A stretch of DNA of 64,000 nucleotides from Gammaproteobacteria bacterium (GCA_016194635.1 JACQBC010000036.1:1-64000), one strand, 5' to 3'. Shown: positions 51,943 to 62,778, counted from the stretch's first letter. Numbers and translations: made by a program. Notes: generated from the sequence alone by a model not told the origin.

Positions 51943-53937
51943 TCACGCGCCCGTATCGATAACGATATCCTGTGGTAGCGATACGGTTCGCAGATCCGAC
52001 GGAATGGGTACCATGCGTTCCATCAATGGTACCGGGCGTTGTCCTAAACGCTGTTCATAGATCGCCGTGTAAGTGAGAACGCGTTGGCAATATTCCCGGG
52101 TCTCGCTAAAGGGGACCAATTCAACCCAAATATCCGCCGGTAACGTGCCTTCTTTGGGTAACCATTTGATGACGCGGTTATCGCCGGCGTTGTATGCCGC
52201 GGTGGCGAGTACCTTGTTGCCGCCGAATCGTTCCGCGACTTTACGCAGGTAATTGATCCCGAGTTTAACGTTGGTGCCCGCCTCCAGTAGATCCCTGCGA
52301 TTGATACTCAAACGCATCGAACGGGCGATTTGGCGTGCGGTGGTGGGCATCAATTGCATCAACCCCAAGGCGCCGGCGTGAGAGCGGGCGTCCTCGGTAA
52401 AGGCGCTTTCTTGGCGGATGATGGCGTAGGCCCAGGCCGGTTCGATGCCCTGTTGTTTGGCATGGGTCATGACCAATTCGCGGTAGGCCAACGGAAAACG
52501 TTTTTCCAGATCATCCCAATAGTCGGCTTGCATCAGCGTCACAATGGCGCGGTCGTGCCACTGCCATTCATACGCCAGTTGCGCGGCCATCAGCATTTGC
52601 GCTTTATCCATGCGCTGTATGGCATAGGCCCACTCGCGGCGCGCATCCACGGTGCGGCCTATCGTATGGAGTTCGCGCGCCCGGGCGATGGCGGGCAGTT
52701 TGGCGAGGGTTTGTAAATCCGGGGCGGTGTAGGGCACGGGCCGGTATTCAAGTTGATAACCTAGCCCAGCGCGATCGGCGGCGAGAAAACCGTAATAACT
52801 GCGGATATCGCTATTGAGTAAATAAATCGAACGCGCCTCGTCCATCCGTCCCAAGGCTTCGAGCGCACGGCCGCGCCAATAGCGCCACCGGTCATTATGT
52901 TTTTGGGCTTCGTCCAGCCGATCCATCCACTCCAAGGCGGTTTCCCAATCTTGATCGGTCAAGGCGGTGAGAATGAATAATTCTTTGGCGCGTAGATCGC
53001 TGGTGTTAATATCGAATTTCGCCAGCCATTCATAGCCACTGAACGGGTCTTCGCGTGCCAGGGCCAAGGCCAGATGGCGCTCGGTACGATCGCGCTCGAT
53101 AGCGCTAAATTGAAATTGATTACGCCAGTCATGCCACAGGGCCGCCGCCGCGGGGCCCTCTTTAAAACCCATACGCGCCACTCCATCGCCTAATATCCAG
53201 CGGAGGATTTGCGAATCGTGTTGTTTAAACCGGGCATACACTTCTTGGACGTAGGCGGGGTCGCGGTGTACCTTGGCCCATAACCGTACCCAGAATCGAT
53301 CTTCGCTCTTGACGTATTGTGCCAGCGACATCCCGAGATTTACTTGCCCGGCTTGCATGCTCAAGCGGATCCGTTCCCACACCAGTTCCTGGCTTAAAGC
53401 CCCGTCGGCATTCCAACGGTCGATCGGCGCATTGCAGTGATAAGGGAGCGTTTTGCCGGTTTGCCAAATACCTTCGAGCACACTGTAGGCGCGTTGCGGT
53501 TCTTTGATTTGAAATAACGCGGTGGCGAAATCGCATTGCAAGGCAACGTCGGTGGTGAAGTAATAATTGTCAACCAATAGGCGCCATTGTTTTTTTCGCG
53601 CTAGGGTCTTGAGCCATTCTTCTTGCAGGCGCAGGGCCAAGGGTGAACCGGCATATTTATCTAGAAAAATATAAATATTTTTGTAGTCGGCGTGTTCCAG
53701 ATCGCGTCGAATGGTTTGAAATTCAAGGTAGGGGTAAAGCGGATAGTCGCGTAACCGTGCTTCGAGTTGGCGGTAATGCGTAGTCCGTCCGGATTTGAGC
53801 GCTTGTTCAGCGTCTAGGAATAACTGCCGTTGGGTTGGGAGCGTGTCACTGAGGGCGGCCACGGGTGTAACCGTGCAGACCAGGGTTGCTGCGCACAAGG
53901 TGGACAACACGGACTGCTTGACTGCTTTAAATACCAT
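51943..53937 (-). CDS. slt: Soluble lytic murein transglycosylase Slt
   Basis: A 664-residue periplasmic enzyme that cleaves peptidoglycan with 1,6-anhydro product. A signal peptide (to about PVAALS) precedes a long superhelical U-domain of short repeats. The catalytic C-domain has AIIRQESAFTEDARSHAGALGLMQLMP (catalytic Glu in RQES), then LGINYLRKVAERFGGNKVLATAAYNAGDNRVIKWL. Length and order match E. coli Slt70. Confidence 0.93.
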   Translation of the reverse strand: MVFKAVKQSVLSTLCAATLVCTVTPVAALSDTLPTQRQLFLDAEQALKSGRTTHYRQLEARLRDYPLYPYLEFQTIRRDLEHADYKNIYIFLDKYAGSPLALRLQEEWLKTLARKKQWRLLVDNYYFTTDVALQCDFATALFQIKEPQRAYSVLEGIWQTGKTLPYHCNAPIDRWNADGALSQELVWERIRLSMQAGQVNLGMSLAQYVKSEDRFWVRLWAKVHRDPAYVQEVYARFKQHDSQILRWILGDGVARMGFKEGPAAAALWHDWRNQFQFSAIERDRTERHLALALAREDPFSGYEWLAKFDINTSDLRAKELFILTALTDQDWETALEWMDRLDEAQKHNDRWRYWRGRALEALGRMDEARSIYLLNSDIRSYYGFLAADRAGLGYQLEYRPVPYTAPDLQTLAKLPAIARARELHTIGRTVDARREWAYAIQRMDKAQMLMAAQLAYEWQWHDRAIVTLMQADYWDDLEKRFPLAYRELVMTHAKQQGIEPAWAYAIIRQESAFTEDARSHAGALGLMQLMPTTARQIARSMRLSINRRDLLEAGTNVKLGINYLRKVAERFGGNKVLATAAYNAGDNRVIKWLPKEGTLPADIWVELVPFSETREYCQRVLTYTAIYEQRLGQRPVPLMERMVPIPSDLRTVSLPQDIVIDTGA

Positions 53938-54189
53938 TACTACACCTCTATACCGGCTTCACTATACACAGTCAGCTTGAACTATGCTAGCTAACTCCTT
54001 GTTAATACACTATGGGGCAATTGGCCCATTACCCCTAGGTTATCGACCAGGGTGGTGGGCACATTGAGCGGAATAATGCATGAAAAAGGCGGATCGGGCT
54101 CGCCACCCGCGGTTTGAACCCAAACCGTTGCCCGCCGAGTTGTTTTATACTGCGCGCTTACGATTTAACCTGAGGCAGTGGAACCCCGT

Positions 54190-55872
54190 ATGGCCGAGAA
54201 AAAGCTCAATAAATATTCATCCCGCATCACAGAACCCAAATCTCAAGGGGCGTCACAGGCCATGTTAATCGGTACGGGCTTATCACCTACCGATTTGTCC
54301 AAGCCGCAGGTGGGCATCGCCAGTGTCTGGTGGGAAGGCAATACCTGCAATATGCATTTAAATGATCTGGCGGCCGCAGTAAAACAGGGCGTGGTGGCGG
54401 CGGGCTTGGTGGGGATGCGGTTTAATACTATTGGGGTGTCGGACGGTATCTCGATGGGCACCGATGGCATGAGTTACTCGCTGCAATCGCGCGATATCAT
54501 TGCCGATTCGATTGAAACCGTGATGAATGCGCAATGGTATGACGCGAATATTTCGATCCCCGGCTGTGATAAAAACATGCCGGGGGTCATCATGGCGATG
54601 GGGCGGGTCAACCGGCCCGCCTTGATGATATACGGCGGTACGATTAAACCCGGCCACTGGCAGGATAAAACCCTGGACATCGTCTCGGCGTTTCAAAGTT
54701 ATGGTGAACTTCTCGTCGGTAAGATCAACGAAACCCAGCGAGTGGGTATCGTCCAGCATGCCTGTCCTGGGGCCGGCGCCTGCGGCGGGATGTACACCGC
54801 TAATACCATGGCTGCGGCGATTGAGGCCCTAGGCATGAGTTTGCCTTACAGCTCGTCAACCCCGGCGGTGGATGCAGGCAAACAGCAAGAATGTCTCGAC
54901 GCGGGCAAGGCAATCCGCTATTTGCTGGAAAACGATATTAAACCGCGCGATATCATGACCCGGCGCGCGTTTGAAAACGCCATGGTGATCGTCATGGCCA
55001 CCGGGGGTTCGACCAATGCGGTGTTACACCTGATCGCCATGGCCCGTGCCGTGGAGATCGCTTTAACCCTTGATGATTTCCAAGTGATTTCGGATCGTAT
55101 TCCGTTTATCGCTGACCTCAAACCCAGCGGACGCTATGTATTCGAGGATCTACACAAGGTAGGCGGTATTCCCGCGGTAATGAAGTATTTATTGAGCCGC
55201 GGTTTCTTGCACGGTGACTGTCTGACGGTCACTGGTAAAACCCTGGCTGAAAATCTGCAACAGGTTGCGGATTTAACCCCCGGTCAAGAGGTGATCCTGT
55301 CCTTGGAGCGACCGATTAAACCCACCGCCCATATCCAAATCCTGCGCGGTAACCTTGCCCCCGGCGGCGCCGTGGCCAAGATCACCGGCAAAGAAGGTTT
55401 GAAATTCACCGGTCCGGCGCGGGTATTTGATTGCGAAGAAGATATGCTCCAAGGCTTAGAGCAGGGTCGGATCCTCAAAGGTGACGTGGTGGTGATTCGC
55501 TACGAAGGACCCAAGGGTGGGCCGGGGATGCCGGAAATGTTAACCCCCACGTCGGCGATCATGGGCGCGGGTCTAGGCAAGGACGTGGCGTTGATCACCG
55601 ATGGCCGTTTTTCGGGCGGTTCGCACGGCTTTATCATCGGCCATGTGGTCCCCGAAGCCCAGGAGGGGGGCGTGATTGCGTTACTTCGCGATGGCGATAA
55701 GATCACCATCGATGCTGAACAACACCTGTTGGCCGTGGATCTGAGTGAACCGGAGTTGGCCAGACGCCGCGCTCAGTGGAAGATGCCCCCGTATAAGGCC
55801 AGCCGTGGCGTGTTGTATAAGTACATCAAAACTGTGAAAGATGCGTCCCAGGGCTGTGTCACTGATGAATAA
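54190..55872 (+). CDS. ilvD: Dihydroxy-acid dehydratase IlvD
   Basis: A 560-residue iron-sulfur enzyme of valine, isoleucine and pantothenate synthesis. The cluster cysteines are in CDKNMPG and [40 protein letters not shown] is the C-terminal signature. I use the ATG at 54190 ([20 protein letters not shown]); a GTG 12 bp upstream is an alternative. It is transcribed alone; no leader peptide was seen. Confidence 0.95.
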   Translation: MAEKKLNKYSSRITEPKSQGASQAMLIGTGLSPTDLSKPQVGIASVWWEGNTCNMHLNDLAAAVKQGVVAAGLVGMRFNTIGVSDGISMGTDGMSYSLQSRDIIADSIETVMNAQWYDANISIPGCDKNMPGVIMAMGRVNRPALMIYGGTIKPGHWQDKTLDIVSAFQSYGELLVGKINETQRVGIVQHACPGAGACGGMYTANTMAAAIEALGMSLPYSSSTPAVDAGKQQECLDAGKAIRYLLENDIKPRDIMTRRAFENAMVIVMATGGSTNAVLHLIAMARAVEIALTLDDFQVISDRIPFIADLKPSGRYVFEDLHKVGGIPAVMKYLLSRGFLHGDCLTVTGKTLAENLQQVADLTPGQEVILSLERPIKPTAHIQILRGNLAPGGAVAKITGKEGLKFTGPARVFDCEEDMLQGLEQGRILKGDVVVIRYEGPKGGPGMPEMLTPTSAIMGAGLGKDVALITDGRFSGGSHGFIIGHVVPEAQEGGVIALLRDGDKITIDAEQHLLAVDLSEPELARRRAQWKMPPYKASRGVLYKYIKTVKDASQGCVTDE

Positions 55873-56065
55873 ATTATCAAACTGAGAACCGATTAACAGG
55901 ATGACGACAGAATACATCAAATACTGTATTTCACTACTTGCCCATTTTTTGAAAAAATTACATTAATACAACTGTGAAGTGACACTATTGAATCGGGGAG
56001 TTCCCTGGTAAACTCGTCACACCAGAACAATGATATCTGCATGGTGACATGCGGGGAGTGAAGCA

Positions 56066-56284
56066 ATGAGTAAGCAGCACACGCCTGTTGTAGGCAATTG
56101 GTACGTCAATCGTACCGGGCAGCTCGTCAAAGTTAAAATGATGGAGTTGGTTTCGGGTTCACCTTCCAAGGCGATGATCGAGTATCTCGATGGCACGACC
56201 AAAATCATCGACATGCAAGCCTGGTCTTGTTTGGAACTCAATCGCCACTTAAGCCGCAGTGGCTCGGTGCGTTTCCAGAACTAA
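56066..56284 (+). CDS. Small conserved protein (DUF6763-like)
   Basis: A 72-residue cytoplasmic protein. HTPVVGNWYVNRTGQLVKVKMMEL and IEYLDGTTKIIDMQAW resemble a short conserved gammaproteobacterial family, which I think is DUF6763 (from memory). It probably folds as a small beta-barrel. GGGGAG precedes the ATG. Function unknown; it is convergent with the large GGDEF/EAL gene. Confidence 0.72.
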   Translation: MSKQHTPVVGNWYVNRTGQLVKVKMMELVSGSPSKAMIEYLDGTTKIIDMQAWSCLELNRHLSRSGSVRFQN

Positions 56285-56305
56285 GCCCGCCGGATAGGCA
56301 TTAGG

Positions 56306-56330
56306 GACTGTCATCCGGTGGATGACAGTC
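56306..56330. terminator. Perfect hairpin between convergent genes
   Basis: GACTGTCATCC (56306-56316) and GGATGACAGTC (56320-56330) form an 11-bp stem with loop GGT. It overlaps the last codons of the minus-strand GGDEF/EAL gene. GATGTTTT follows on the plus strand, so it could stop transcripts of the small plus-strand gene. Confidence 0.55.
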
Positions 56331-59300
56331 GATGTTTTCCGCTTTCCAGCACGGCACGGATATCGAGCAATGCCGGTTTGCCCAGGTAATATCCTTGGCC
56401 GTAGTCCACTCCCATTTCACATAAGACCCGGAAGTGGGACTCGTTTTCGACGAATTCTCCCACGGTTTGTTTACCCAAGGCATGGGCAATTTCGTTCATC
56501 GCCTTCACCATGGCTTGGTCGATACTGCTATTGGCCAAGTTGCGGATAAATCGCCCATCGATCTTGACGATATTAACCGGCAATTCGCGCAAATACGCGA
56601 ACGACGACATGCCACTGCCGAAGTCATCTAACGCGGTTAAACATCCCAGCGATTGTAATTTTGTTAATAATCCCACCGCCATGTTCATGTCGGCAATGGC
56701 CGCGGTCTCGGTAATTTCAAAGGTGAGCGCACGCGGGTCGAGCTTGGTTTGTTCTAACACGGCCGGGATCAACTCCGCGATCCTGGTGGCGGTGATGGAT
56801 TGCCCGGAAAGATTGAGCGCATAACGGATATCGGCGCCCTGTGCGCGCACTAGGGCCAGGTGCTTAATGGCATGGGTGATCACCCAGGCATCGATCTCGG
56901 CGGACAAGCCAAACCGCTCGGCGGTGGGCAAAAATCCGGTCGGCATGATAATCGAACCGTCGTCGTCCAGCAGGCGCACTAAGATCTCAAATACCGAGGT
57001 TTCATGGGTTCGGGTCGCGACCACCGGTTGGGCGGCAAGCACAAAGCGGTTGTGTTCCAAGGCATGTTTAATTCGCCGCGACCAGCCGATGTCGATCGAC
57101 ATCGTCTGTACATCTTCGGCGTTGCTCTGGGTATAGACGTGGACGCGGTTGCGGCCGTTGCGTTTAGCCAGGTGACAGGCCAAATCCGCCTGGGACATGA
57201 TCTCGCTGGAGGAGTTAACAGTTTCGGTAATCGCGGCCACCCCGATAGAACAACTGATATCCACGGTACGGCCGTTATAATGAAATGAGTACTCCGCGAG
57301 TAAACGCCGGAACGATTCCGCCAGCCCGGGAATCTGCCCGGTATCGATATTGTTGATCACCACCACGAATTCATCACCGCCCAGGCGCGCCACTAAATCA
57401 CTGCGGCGGGTACGCTGGTTGAGTATCTTGGATACTTCGATTAACAATTTGTCACCCGCAGCGTGGCCCAGGGTATCGTTGACGTATTTAAAGTTATCCA
57501 GGTCAATGTATAACAGAACGCTGTGCGTACCCGGTGTGGCTTTGGCGCTATCCACGCTTTTCTCCAGCACGTTGTGGAAGAAGGCGCGGTTATATAAGCC
57601 GGTGAGGCTGTCGTGTTCGGCAAGATTGCGCAGATTTTCCATCATCGCCTTGCGTTCGGTGATATTAGCGATGACCGCGTTGTATTTAATAGTCCCTTCT
57701 AATTGCATTATGCTGATTCGGATCGCCACGGGGAAGAGGGTGCCATTTTTATGTTGACCCACCACCTCGGTTTCACGTCCGATATAGTTAATAACTTGCT
57801 TGATATTGCAGAACTGTGCCTTGGCGGATTCAGTGGGTATATTTTCCGGTGTGATGAATTCACTAAGGCGTAATCCCAAGGCCTCTTGCGGTGACCAGCC
57901 AAACAGAAACTCGGCGGCGCTATTCCACGATTCGATCTCGCACTGCGAATTAAAAGAAATAATACCCTCGGCGGTATTGTCCAGGATCGAGCGTAAATGT
58001 TGTTCGCGCGCGCGTATTTTTTCTAACATGTCACGGCGTTCACGATTGTCGGAGACCAGGGCGAGGTACAAACACCGGCCACCGACGAACATCTCGCTGA
58101 TGCGTAACGTGACCGGCAATTCCACCCCATCGGCGCGGAGGATATTGAGTTCGCGCAATTTCCCCAATATGCCGGTGTTGCTCAGCCTTAAACCTCCGGC
58201 CTGTGGGTTGGCAGTATGGGGTTGATGGAGTTCGGGAATGACCAAGTTTAAATTTTTGCCAACCAGCCCCGTTCCAGGACAGCCAAAGAGTTTTTCAGCC
58301 GCGGGGTTAATACTCTCGATGATGTCATCTTCATTGATAGTGAGAATGGCCTCGGCGGCGTAGGTAAGTATGGCTTGCAAATGTTCTTGGCGGTTGTGAA
58401 TTTGCTCGCGCATATGGGTAAACGCCACGGCCAGGTCATTGGCCTCGGCGATATTGGACTGGGGTAAAAGGATATTCTTCTCGCCGGAGGCCTCGGCCTT
58501 GAGTGCTGTTACCACGCGGCGAATCGGTTGGCGAATTTGCGCATTAAAGAACAAGGTGCCAAACAATGCTACGCTGATAACCACCACACTTAACCACCAT
58601 AGTTGATTAGAAACCTGATCGGCGGTCTTGGTGGTATTGTCGATATCATCGGCGGCGCGTTGCTCAACCGCTACCAGGATATCATGTAGATGTTGCCACA
58701 TTAGGACAAATAGCGGATTTATTTCGTCGCGAACAATGGGTAAGTCAGCCCGCCAGCCGTCTTCGGAGAGAATAATCGATTTAATCCGCTCATAGGATTT
58801 GTTCCAGCTGGAATGAATCTTTTTTAATTCACCGACACTGTTGCTTTGCTCAAACCCAAGCTTGTCTTGCTTTTCTAGTTCGGTCAGCTCGGCTAGCAAA
58901 GCGGTGATTTTATCGTTATAAATGCCAATGTCGTGGATACCGGACTGCAGGTCTTTTTCCACCGAAATAAAATACACCCCGACGCGATTGGAAGTGAAGA
59001 TGCGAAACGCATTGATGCGTTGTGACCAGGTATACCGCAATTCGTTAAATAATTGCACAACGTGGTATTGTTCTTGACTATTGATGCTGTTTTTACCGGC
59101 ATCGATGGCGATGTTGCAGTTGCTAATGAATTCCATATGTAATGGATTTAATTCATTGAGCATCAAGCCGATATAGGGAAAAACTTTTAACGGCTCAGCA
59201 CGTAAATCAAGTACCGATGCCATACTGTGATTTAATCTTGTCCTGTTTACGGCAAGCTGATCTACCATTTGTTTGGTGTCAGGGTGGTTGGTAATCTGGG

Positions 59301-59670
59301 GGTCGTGTTGCAGCGCGGTTATCCTGACGTGAATTTGCCGCATGTTGTTGAGCAATTGGATTTTATCGCTGGTATTGGGTACCAACATATAATTCTGGAA
59401 ATTCATTTCGGTTTGCCACAGTTCGTCGCTCAGTTGGCGTAATTGATGATTGCTGCTGACTCGGCCACTGAGATTGGCGGTATTAACGCGGCTGGCAAGA
59501 CTAACCTTGGTATGCGACAGCCAGGCCATCGTGATAGTGGCCAGGACCAGGGCAAGTGCGGTGAGAATAAACCGGCCCAAAATAGTATTGATACCCAGGA
59601 TATCGAACACCTTGCGCAGGCGCTGCTGCACATGGGTTCCAGGGGCTGGTGGTGGGGCGGGAGGGACCAC
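56311..59670 (-). CDS. Membrane PAS-GGDEF-EAL signalling protein
   Basis: A 1119-residue c-di-GMP enzyme. Two transmembrane helices (about 32-52 and 357-376) flank a helical periplasmic sensor of about 300 residues. Then follow HAMP (about 377-430), PAS (about 430-545), PAS (about 560-675), GGDEF (about 680-845; intact GGDEF at 764-768) and EAL (about 860-1110). The EAL motif reads EIL (895-897), while DDFGSG and the later Lys and Glu positions are kept, as in a large subfamily. Both synthesis and breakdown are possible. Confidence 0.92.
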   Translation of the reverse strand: MVPPAPPPAPGTHVQQRLRKVFDILGINTILGRFILTALALVLATITMAWLSHTKVSLASRVNTANLSGRVSSNHQLRQLSDELWQTEMNFQNYMLVPNTSDKIQLLNNMRQIHVRITALQHDPQITNHPDTKQMVDQLAVNRTRLNHSMASVLDLRAEPLKVFPYIGLMLNELNPLHMEFISNCNIAIDAGKNSINSQEQYHVVQLFNELRYTWSQRINAFRIFTSNRVGVYFISVEKDLQSGIHDIGIYNDKITALLAELTELEKQDKLGFEQSNSVGELKKIHSSWNKSYERIKSIILSEDGWRADLPIVRDEINPLFVLMWQHLHDILVAVEQRAADDIDNTTKTADQVSNQLWWLSVVVISVALFGTLFFNAQIRQPIRRVVTALKAEASGEKNILLPQSNIAEANDLAVAFTHMREQIHNRQEHLQAILTYAAEAILTINEDDIIESINPAAEKLFGCPGTGLVGKNLNLVIPELHQPHTANPQAGGLRLSNTGILGKLRELNILRADGVELPVTLRISEMFVGGRCLYLALVSDNRERRDMLEKIRAREQHLRSILDNTAEGIISFNSQCEIESWNSAAEFLFGWSPQEALGLRLSEFITPENIPTESAKAQFCNIKQVINYIGRETEVVGQHKNGTLFPVAIRISIMQLEGTIKYNAVIANITERKAMMENLRNLAEHDSLTGLYNRAFFHNVLEKSVDSAKATPGTHSVLLYIDLDNFKYVNDTLGHAAGDKLLIEVSKILNQRTRRSDLVARLGGDEFVVVINNIDTGQIPGLAESFRRLLAEYSFHYNGRTVDISCSIGVAAITETVNSSSEIMSQADLACHLAKRNGRNRVHVYTQSNAEDVQTMSIDIGWSRRIKHALEHNRFVLAAQPVVATRTHETSVFEILVRLLDDDGSIIMPTGFLPTAERFGLSAEIDAWVITHAIKHLALVRAQGADIRYALNLSGQSITATRIAELIPAVLEQTKLDPRALTFEITETAAIADMNMAVGLLTKLQSLGCLTALDDFGSGMSSFAYLRELPVNIVKIDGRFIRNLANSSIDQAMVKAMNEIAHALGKQTVGEFVENESHFRVLCEMGVDYGQGYYLGKPALLDIRAVLESGKHRLSSTG

Positions 59671-59807
59671 GTTATTATCCTTATGCGAAGTATCCCGAGA
59701 TATATCGGTGGTTATGCGGATAGCATGAGATAAAAATCCCTTGGTTAACTAGGTGAATTTCCGTAATTTATGCAACTTATTGAATTTATGATGAAAAGGA
59801 GCAGATC

Positions 59808-60173
59808 GTGACAACCCCTAAGCCGTACTTAGATATTGAAAGCTTGCAGCAACGGCTGCGTGAGTTTGCCCAGGTGCGCGACTGGGAGCAGTTTCATTCC
59901 CCCAAAAATCTGGCCATGGCCTTGATCGGCGAGGCCGGGGAATTAGTCGAACATTTCCAATGGTTGAGTGAGGCGCAGAGCGCGAGCTTAGCGCAAGACA
60001 AACTCGACCAAGTAGCGCTGGAACTGGCCGATATTTATATCTATACCGTTCGTCTGGCGGATCGTTTACAGGTGGATTTATTGTCCGCAGTGCAACGTAA
60101 GATTGAACTCAATGAAAAAAAATATCCTGTGGAACAGGTGCGGGGGAGCGCCAAGAAATACACTGAATATTAA
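59808..60173 (+). CDS. MazG-like nucleotide pyrophosphohydrolase
   Basis: A 121-residue all-alpha NTP pyrophosphohydrolase of the RS21-C6 (dCTPase) type. KNLAMALIGEAGELVEHFQWLSE and ALELADIYIYTVRLADRL carry the ExxE and ExxD metal-binding pairs. It removes noncanonical dNTPs. AAAAGGAG precedes the ATG. It stands alone between the two GGDEF/EAL genes. Confidence 0.9.
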   Translation: MTTPKPYLDIESLQQRLREFAQVRDWEQFHSPKNLAMALIGEAGELVEHFQWLSEAQSASLAQDKLDQVALELADIYIYTVRLADRLQVDLLSAVQRKIELNEKKYPVEQVRGSAKKYTEY

Positions 60174-60286
60174 ATATTAAACCACGGGTGGGGGGATATG
60201 GCACTTGTGTGATCCTCACCTCAGCCACCCCGCACTGCAAGTGGCAGATCGTTGCGAACAGGGTGTGGTTGTGATGCGAATTCAAC

Positions 60287-62434
60287 TTAGCCTGACACTG
60301 TGCTGTGATGGTTGATAAGCAATGCTTGTATATCCTCGGCGCTGCGGGCGCTGGCCAAGAGATTACCTTGAATGAAATAACAACCACGTTGATATAAGAA
60401 GTCGAGTTGTTGTTGGGTTTCAACACCTTCGGCAATCACCTTGAGATTGAGGCTTTGACCCATCACGATGATGGCGGTGGCAATCGCGGCGTCATCACTG
60501 TCTTCGGCGATATCACGAATAAAGGAACGATCGATCTTCAATGAACTGATCGGGAAACGGCGTAAGTAGTTTAATGAAGAATACCCCGTACCAAAGTCAT
60601 CTACGGCGATGGTCACACCGATATGGTGCAAGGTATTCAAGGCGCTGACGGTTTTACTGGCGTTACGCATCAACATACTTTCGGTTAATTCCAGTTCTAA
60701 AAGGCCGGGGGTGATCCCGGTGCTGGTGATAATATTGGTGATGTTGGTGGAGAAATCCGGGTTGTTAAATTGTCTTCCTGAGACGTTAACCGCCATGCTG
60801 AGGTTCTTGATCCCGGCTTGGTGCCAGCGTTGTGCTTGGGTACAGGCTTGGCGCAACACCCACTCCCCCACCGGCGCGATCAAACCGGTTTCTTCCAGTA
60901 TAGGGATAAAATCCCCCGGCGAGATCAAGCCCATCTGGGGGTGCCGCCAGCGTAATAACGCCTCGACGCCGATGATGGTATGGGTTCGGATATCAAACTG
61001 TGGTTGGTATAACAGCTGTAATTCATCGCGCACCAAGGCGTGGCGCAGGGCATTTTCCATGGTAAGCCGCTCGAACACGCGCGCGCTGAGTTCATTGGAG
61101 TAAAATTGGTAATTGTTACGTCCCAGATCCTTGGCGCGGTACACTGCGACATCGGCGTTACGCAATAGGGTTTCGGCGTCCTCCCCGTCGGTGGGGAAAA
61201 TGCTAACACCCAGGCTGGCGGTAAGCGCATGGTCGATATTATCGACCGTAAAGGGCGCCACCAGGGTATCTAACAGTTTCTTAGCCAGTTGCAACACATC
61301 TTTTTCCGAGGCCATGTCTTCCAACAAAACCGCGAATTCATCACTGCCAAAACGCGCCACCGTATCACCGCTGCGGACACTGTGCGACAGGCGTTTGCCG
61401 AGTTGTAATAAGATATGATCACAATGGTGTTGTCCATGACGATCATTGAGTTCATGAAAACGATCGAGATCAACAATGATCACCGCCACCATGCGGTGAT
61501 GCCAACGGGCACGGGCGATCGCCTGGCGCAAGCGATCCATGAATAAACTGCGATTCGGCAGTTTGGTAAGCGTATCGTGGTGGGTCAAGAACTGCATACG
61601 TTCTTGGGTACGCATGCGTTCGGAAATATCTTTACCGGTGGCAACAAAATGGGCAATGGCGCCTTGGCTGTCGCGGATCGGCGTAATGGTTTTTTCTTCG
61701 TAGAAAACGCTGCCGTCCTTGCGTTTATTGATGAACACTTCGGTAAAGGGGTCACCGCCCAAGATGGTTTCCCACAGATTTTTATAAAAGCTCCGGTCTT
61801 GTTTGCCTGAATTCAAAAACCGGGGGGTTTTGTGCGCTATTTCGTCGCGGTTATACCCCGTGACCTGTTCAAAAGCGGGGTTGACGTATTCAATTTTGCC
61901 GTCACGGTCGGTGATCATCACCAGGTCTGCGGTTTGTTCCAAGGCACTGGATAAAGTCTGCATGCGTGCTAGGGTATTTTGTGCATCGCCGTTGTCGGTG
62001 GCGATTGCGAGGTTTCCCGTGAAGGCGATAGAGCCAGCGCCGAGTGGCTGGTCGTGCAGATTGCTCAACTGCGCCATAATAGCGATGATCTGCTGGTCGT
62101 GTTTAATGGGCGATAAGACATGGGTATAAAAGCCCAGCCCGGTTTGTTTACTCGAATAACGGGCGATGAACCGTTGCTCCGCGCCGGAGCTGACCAGGGC
62201 ATCAAGACAGCGTTGTGCCGTTCGGGCATCGGTATCATTGAGTAGGCCGAACAAGGATGAGCCGGTGTTGTGGCTACCGAGCAGCGTCTGTACGGCTGGA
62301 TTGGTGAGAATGATGGTCGCGTCGATGTCCAACAATAACATCGGTGTTAAGACGTGTTCGGTGAGGAGCTGCCAAGCGGTTTGCACATTGCGCAGCAATG
62401 ACAGGCGGTCAGCATGTGAGTGTTGACGTTGCAT
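60287..62434 (-). CDS. Cytoplasmic PAS-GGDEF-EAL protein with variant GGDEF motif
   Basis: A 715-residue protein without membrane helices. A PAS-like region (about 20-130), a PAS/PAC (about 155-275; DRDGKIEYVNPAFEQVTGY), GGDEF (about 285-440) and EAL (about 455-705). The diguanylate-cyclase site reads GSDEF (363-367), so cyclase activity is doubtful. The EAL site is canonical (GVEALLRWRHP, with DDFGTGYSSLNYL). It is most likely a phosphodiesterase with a GTP-sensing domain. Confidence 0.92.
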   Translation of the reverse strand: MQRQHSHADRLSLLRNVQTAWQLLTEHVLTPMLLLDIDATIILTNPAVQTLLGSHNTGSSLFGLLNDTDARTAQRCLDALVSSGAEQRFIARYSSKQTGLGFYTHVLSPIKHDQQIIAIMAQLSNLHDQPLGAGSIAFTGNLAIATDNGDAQNTLARMQTLSSALEQTADLVMITDRDGKIEYVNPAFEQVTGYNRDEIAHKTPRFLNSGKQDRSFYKNLWETILGGDPFTEVFINKRKDGSVFYEEKTITPIRDSQGAIAHFVATGKDISERMRTQERMQFLTHHDTLTKLPNRSLFMDRLRQAIARARWHHRMVAVIIVDLDRFHELNDRHGQHHCDHILLQLGKRLSHSVRSGDTVARFGSDEFAVLLEDMASEKDVLQLAKKLLDTLVAPFTVDNIDHALTASLGVSIFPTDGEDAETLLRNADVAVYRAKDLGRNNYQFYSNELSARVFERLTMENALRHALVRDELQLLYQPQFDIRTHTIIGVEALLRWRHPQMGLISPGDFIPILEETGLIAPVGEWVLRQACTQAQRWHQAGIKNLSMAVNVSGRQFNNPDFSTNITNIITSTGITPGLLELELTESMLMRNASKTVSALNTLHHIGVTIAVDDFGTGYSSLNYLRRFPISSLKIDRSFIRDIAEDSDDAAIATAIIVMGQSLNLKVIAEGVETQQQLDFLYQRGCYFIQGNLLASARSAEDIQALLINHHSTVSG

Positions 62435-62526
62435 AGAAAAATACTATCGTAATCTTACCGCCCCGCCTATAGAGCAAACCGCGTATTTGTGCGATCGGCG
62501 GGTGGTTTTGGCGCTAAATTATGGGG

Positions 62527-62778
62527 TTAAATCCGTCGCGCGATCGGAATTAATGCGATTTCATCGGTGTCTTTAATCGCTGTCTGGAGGGAAACAAACT
62601 GCCGGTTGATGGTGGTTTGAAGCTTATCTTCAGTAAGGTATAACGACCATTCATTGCCGCGGTTGCGCAAATGGCCAAGCAATTCGCTGACGGTACGGAC
62701 CTCGACAGGCAGGGGTAGCTGCTCGGATTCTTTGTGTAACATGTCCGCAAGCGGGCCGAAATACAGTATCTTTGCCAT
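62527..62778 (-). CDS. MoaD/ThiS-like protein without C-terminal diglycine
   Basis: An 83-residue ubiquitin-like protein. MAKILYFGPLADMLHKESE and LLGHLRNRGNEWS follow the MoaD pattern, and DEIALIPIARRI replaces the usual EVAFFPPVxGG ending. Without Gly-Gly it cannot form a thiocarboxylate in the standard way. AAGGA lies 8 nt upstream of the ATG at 62778. It is divergent from the Nudix gene. Another MoaD, with the diglycine, is at 23083. Confidence 0.72.
   Translation of the reverse strand: MAKILYFGPLADMLHKESEQLPLPVEVRTVSELLGHLRNRGNEWSLYLTEDKLQTTINRQFVSLQTAIKDTDEIALIPIARRI

Noticed and set aside
47557-54048. Shared 14-mer CTAGGTTATCGACC at 47557 and 54035
   Set aside because: A 14-base match between two places is expected by chance several times in 64 kb, and the flanks do not align.
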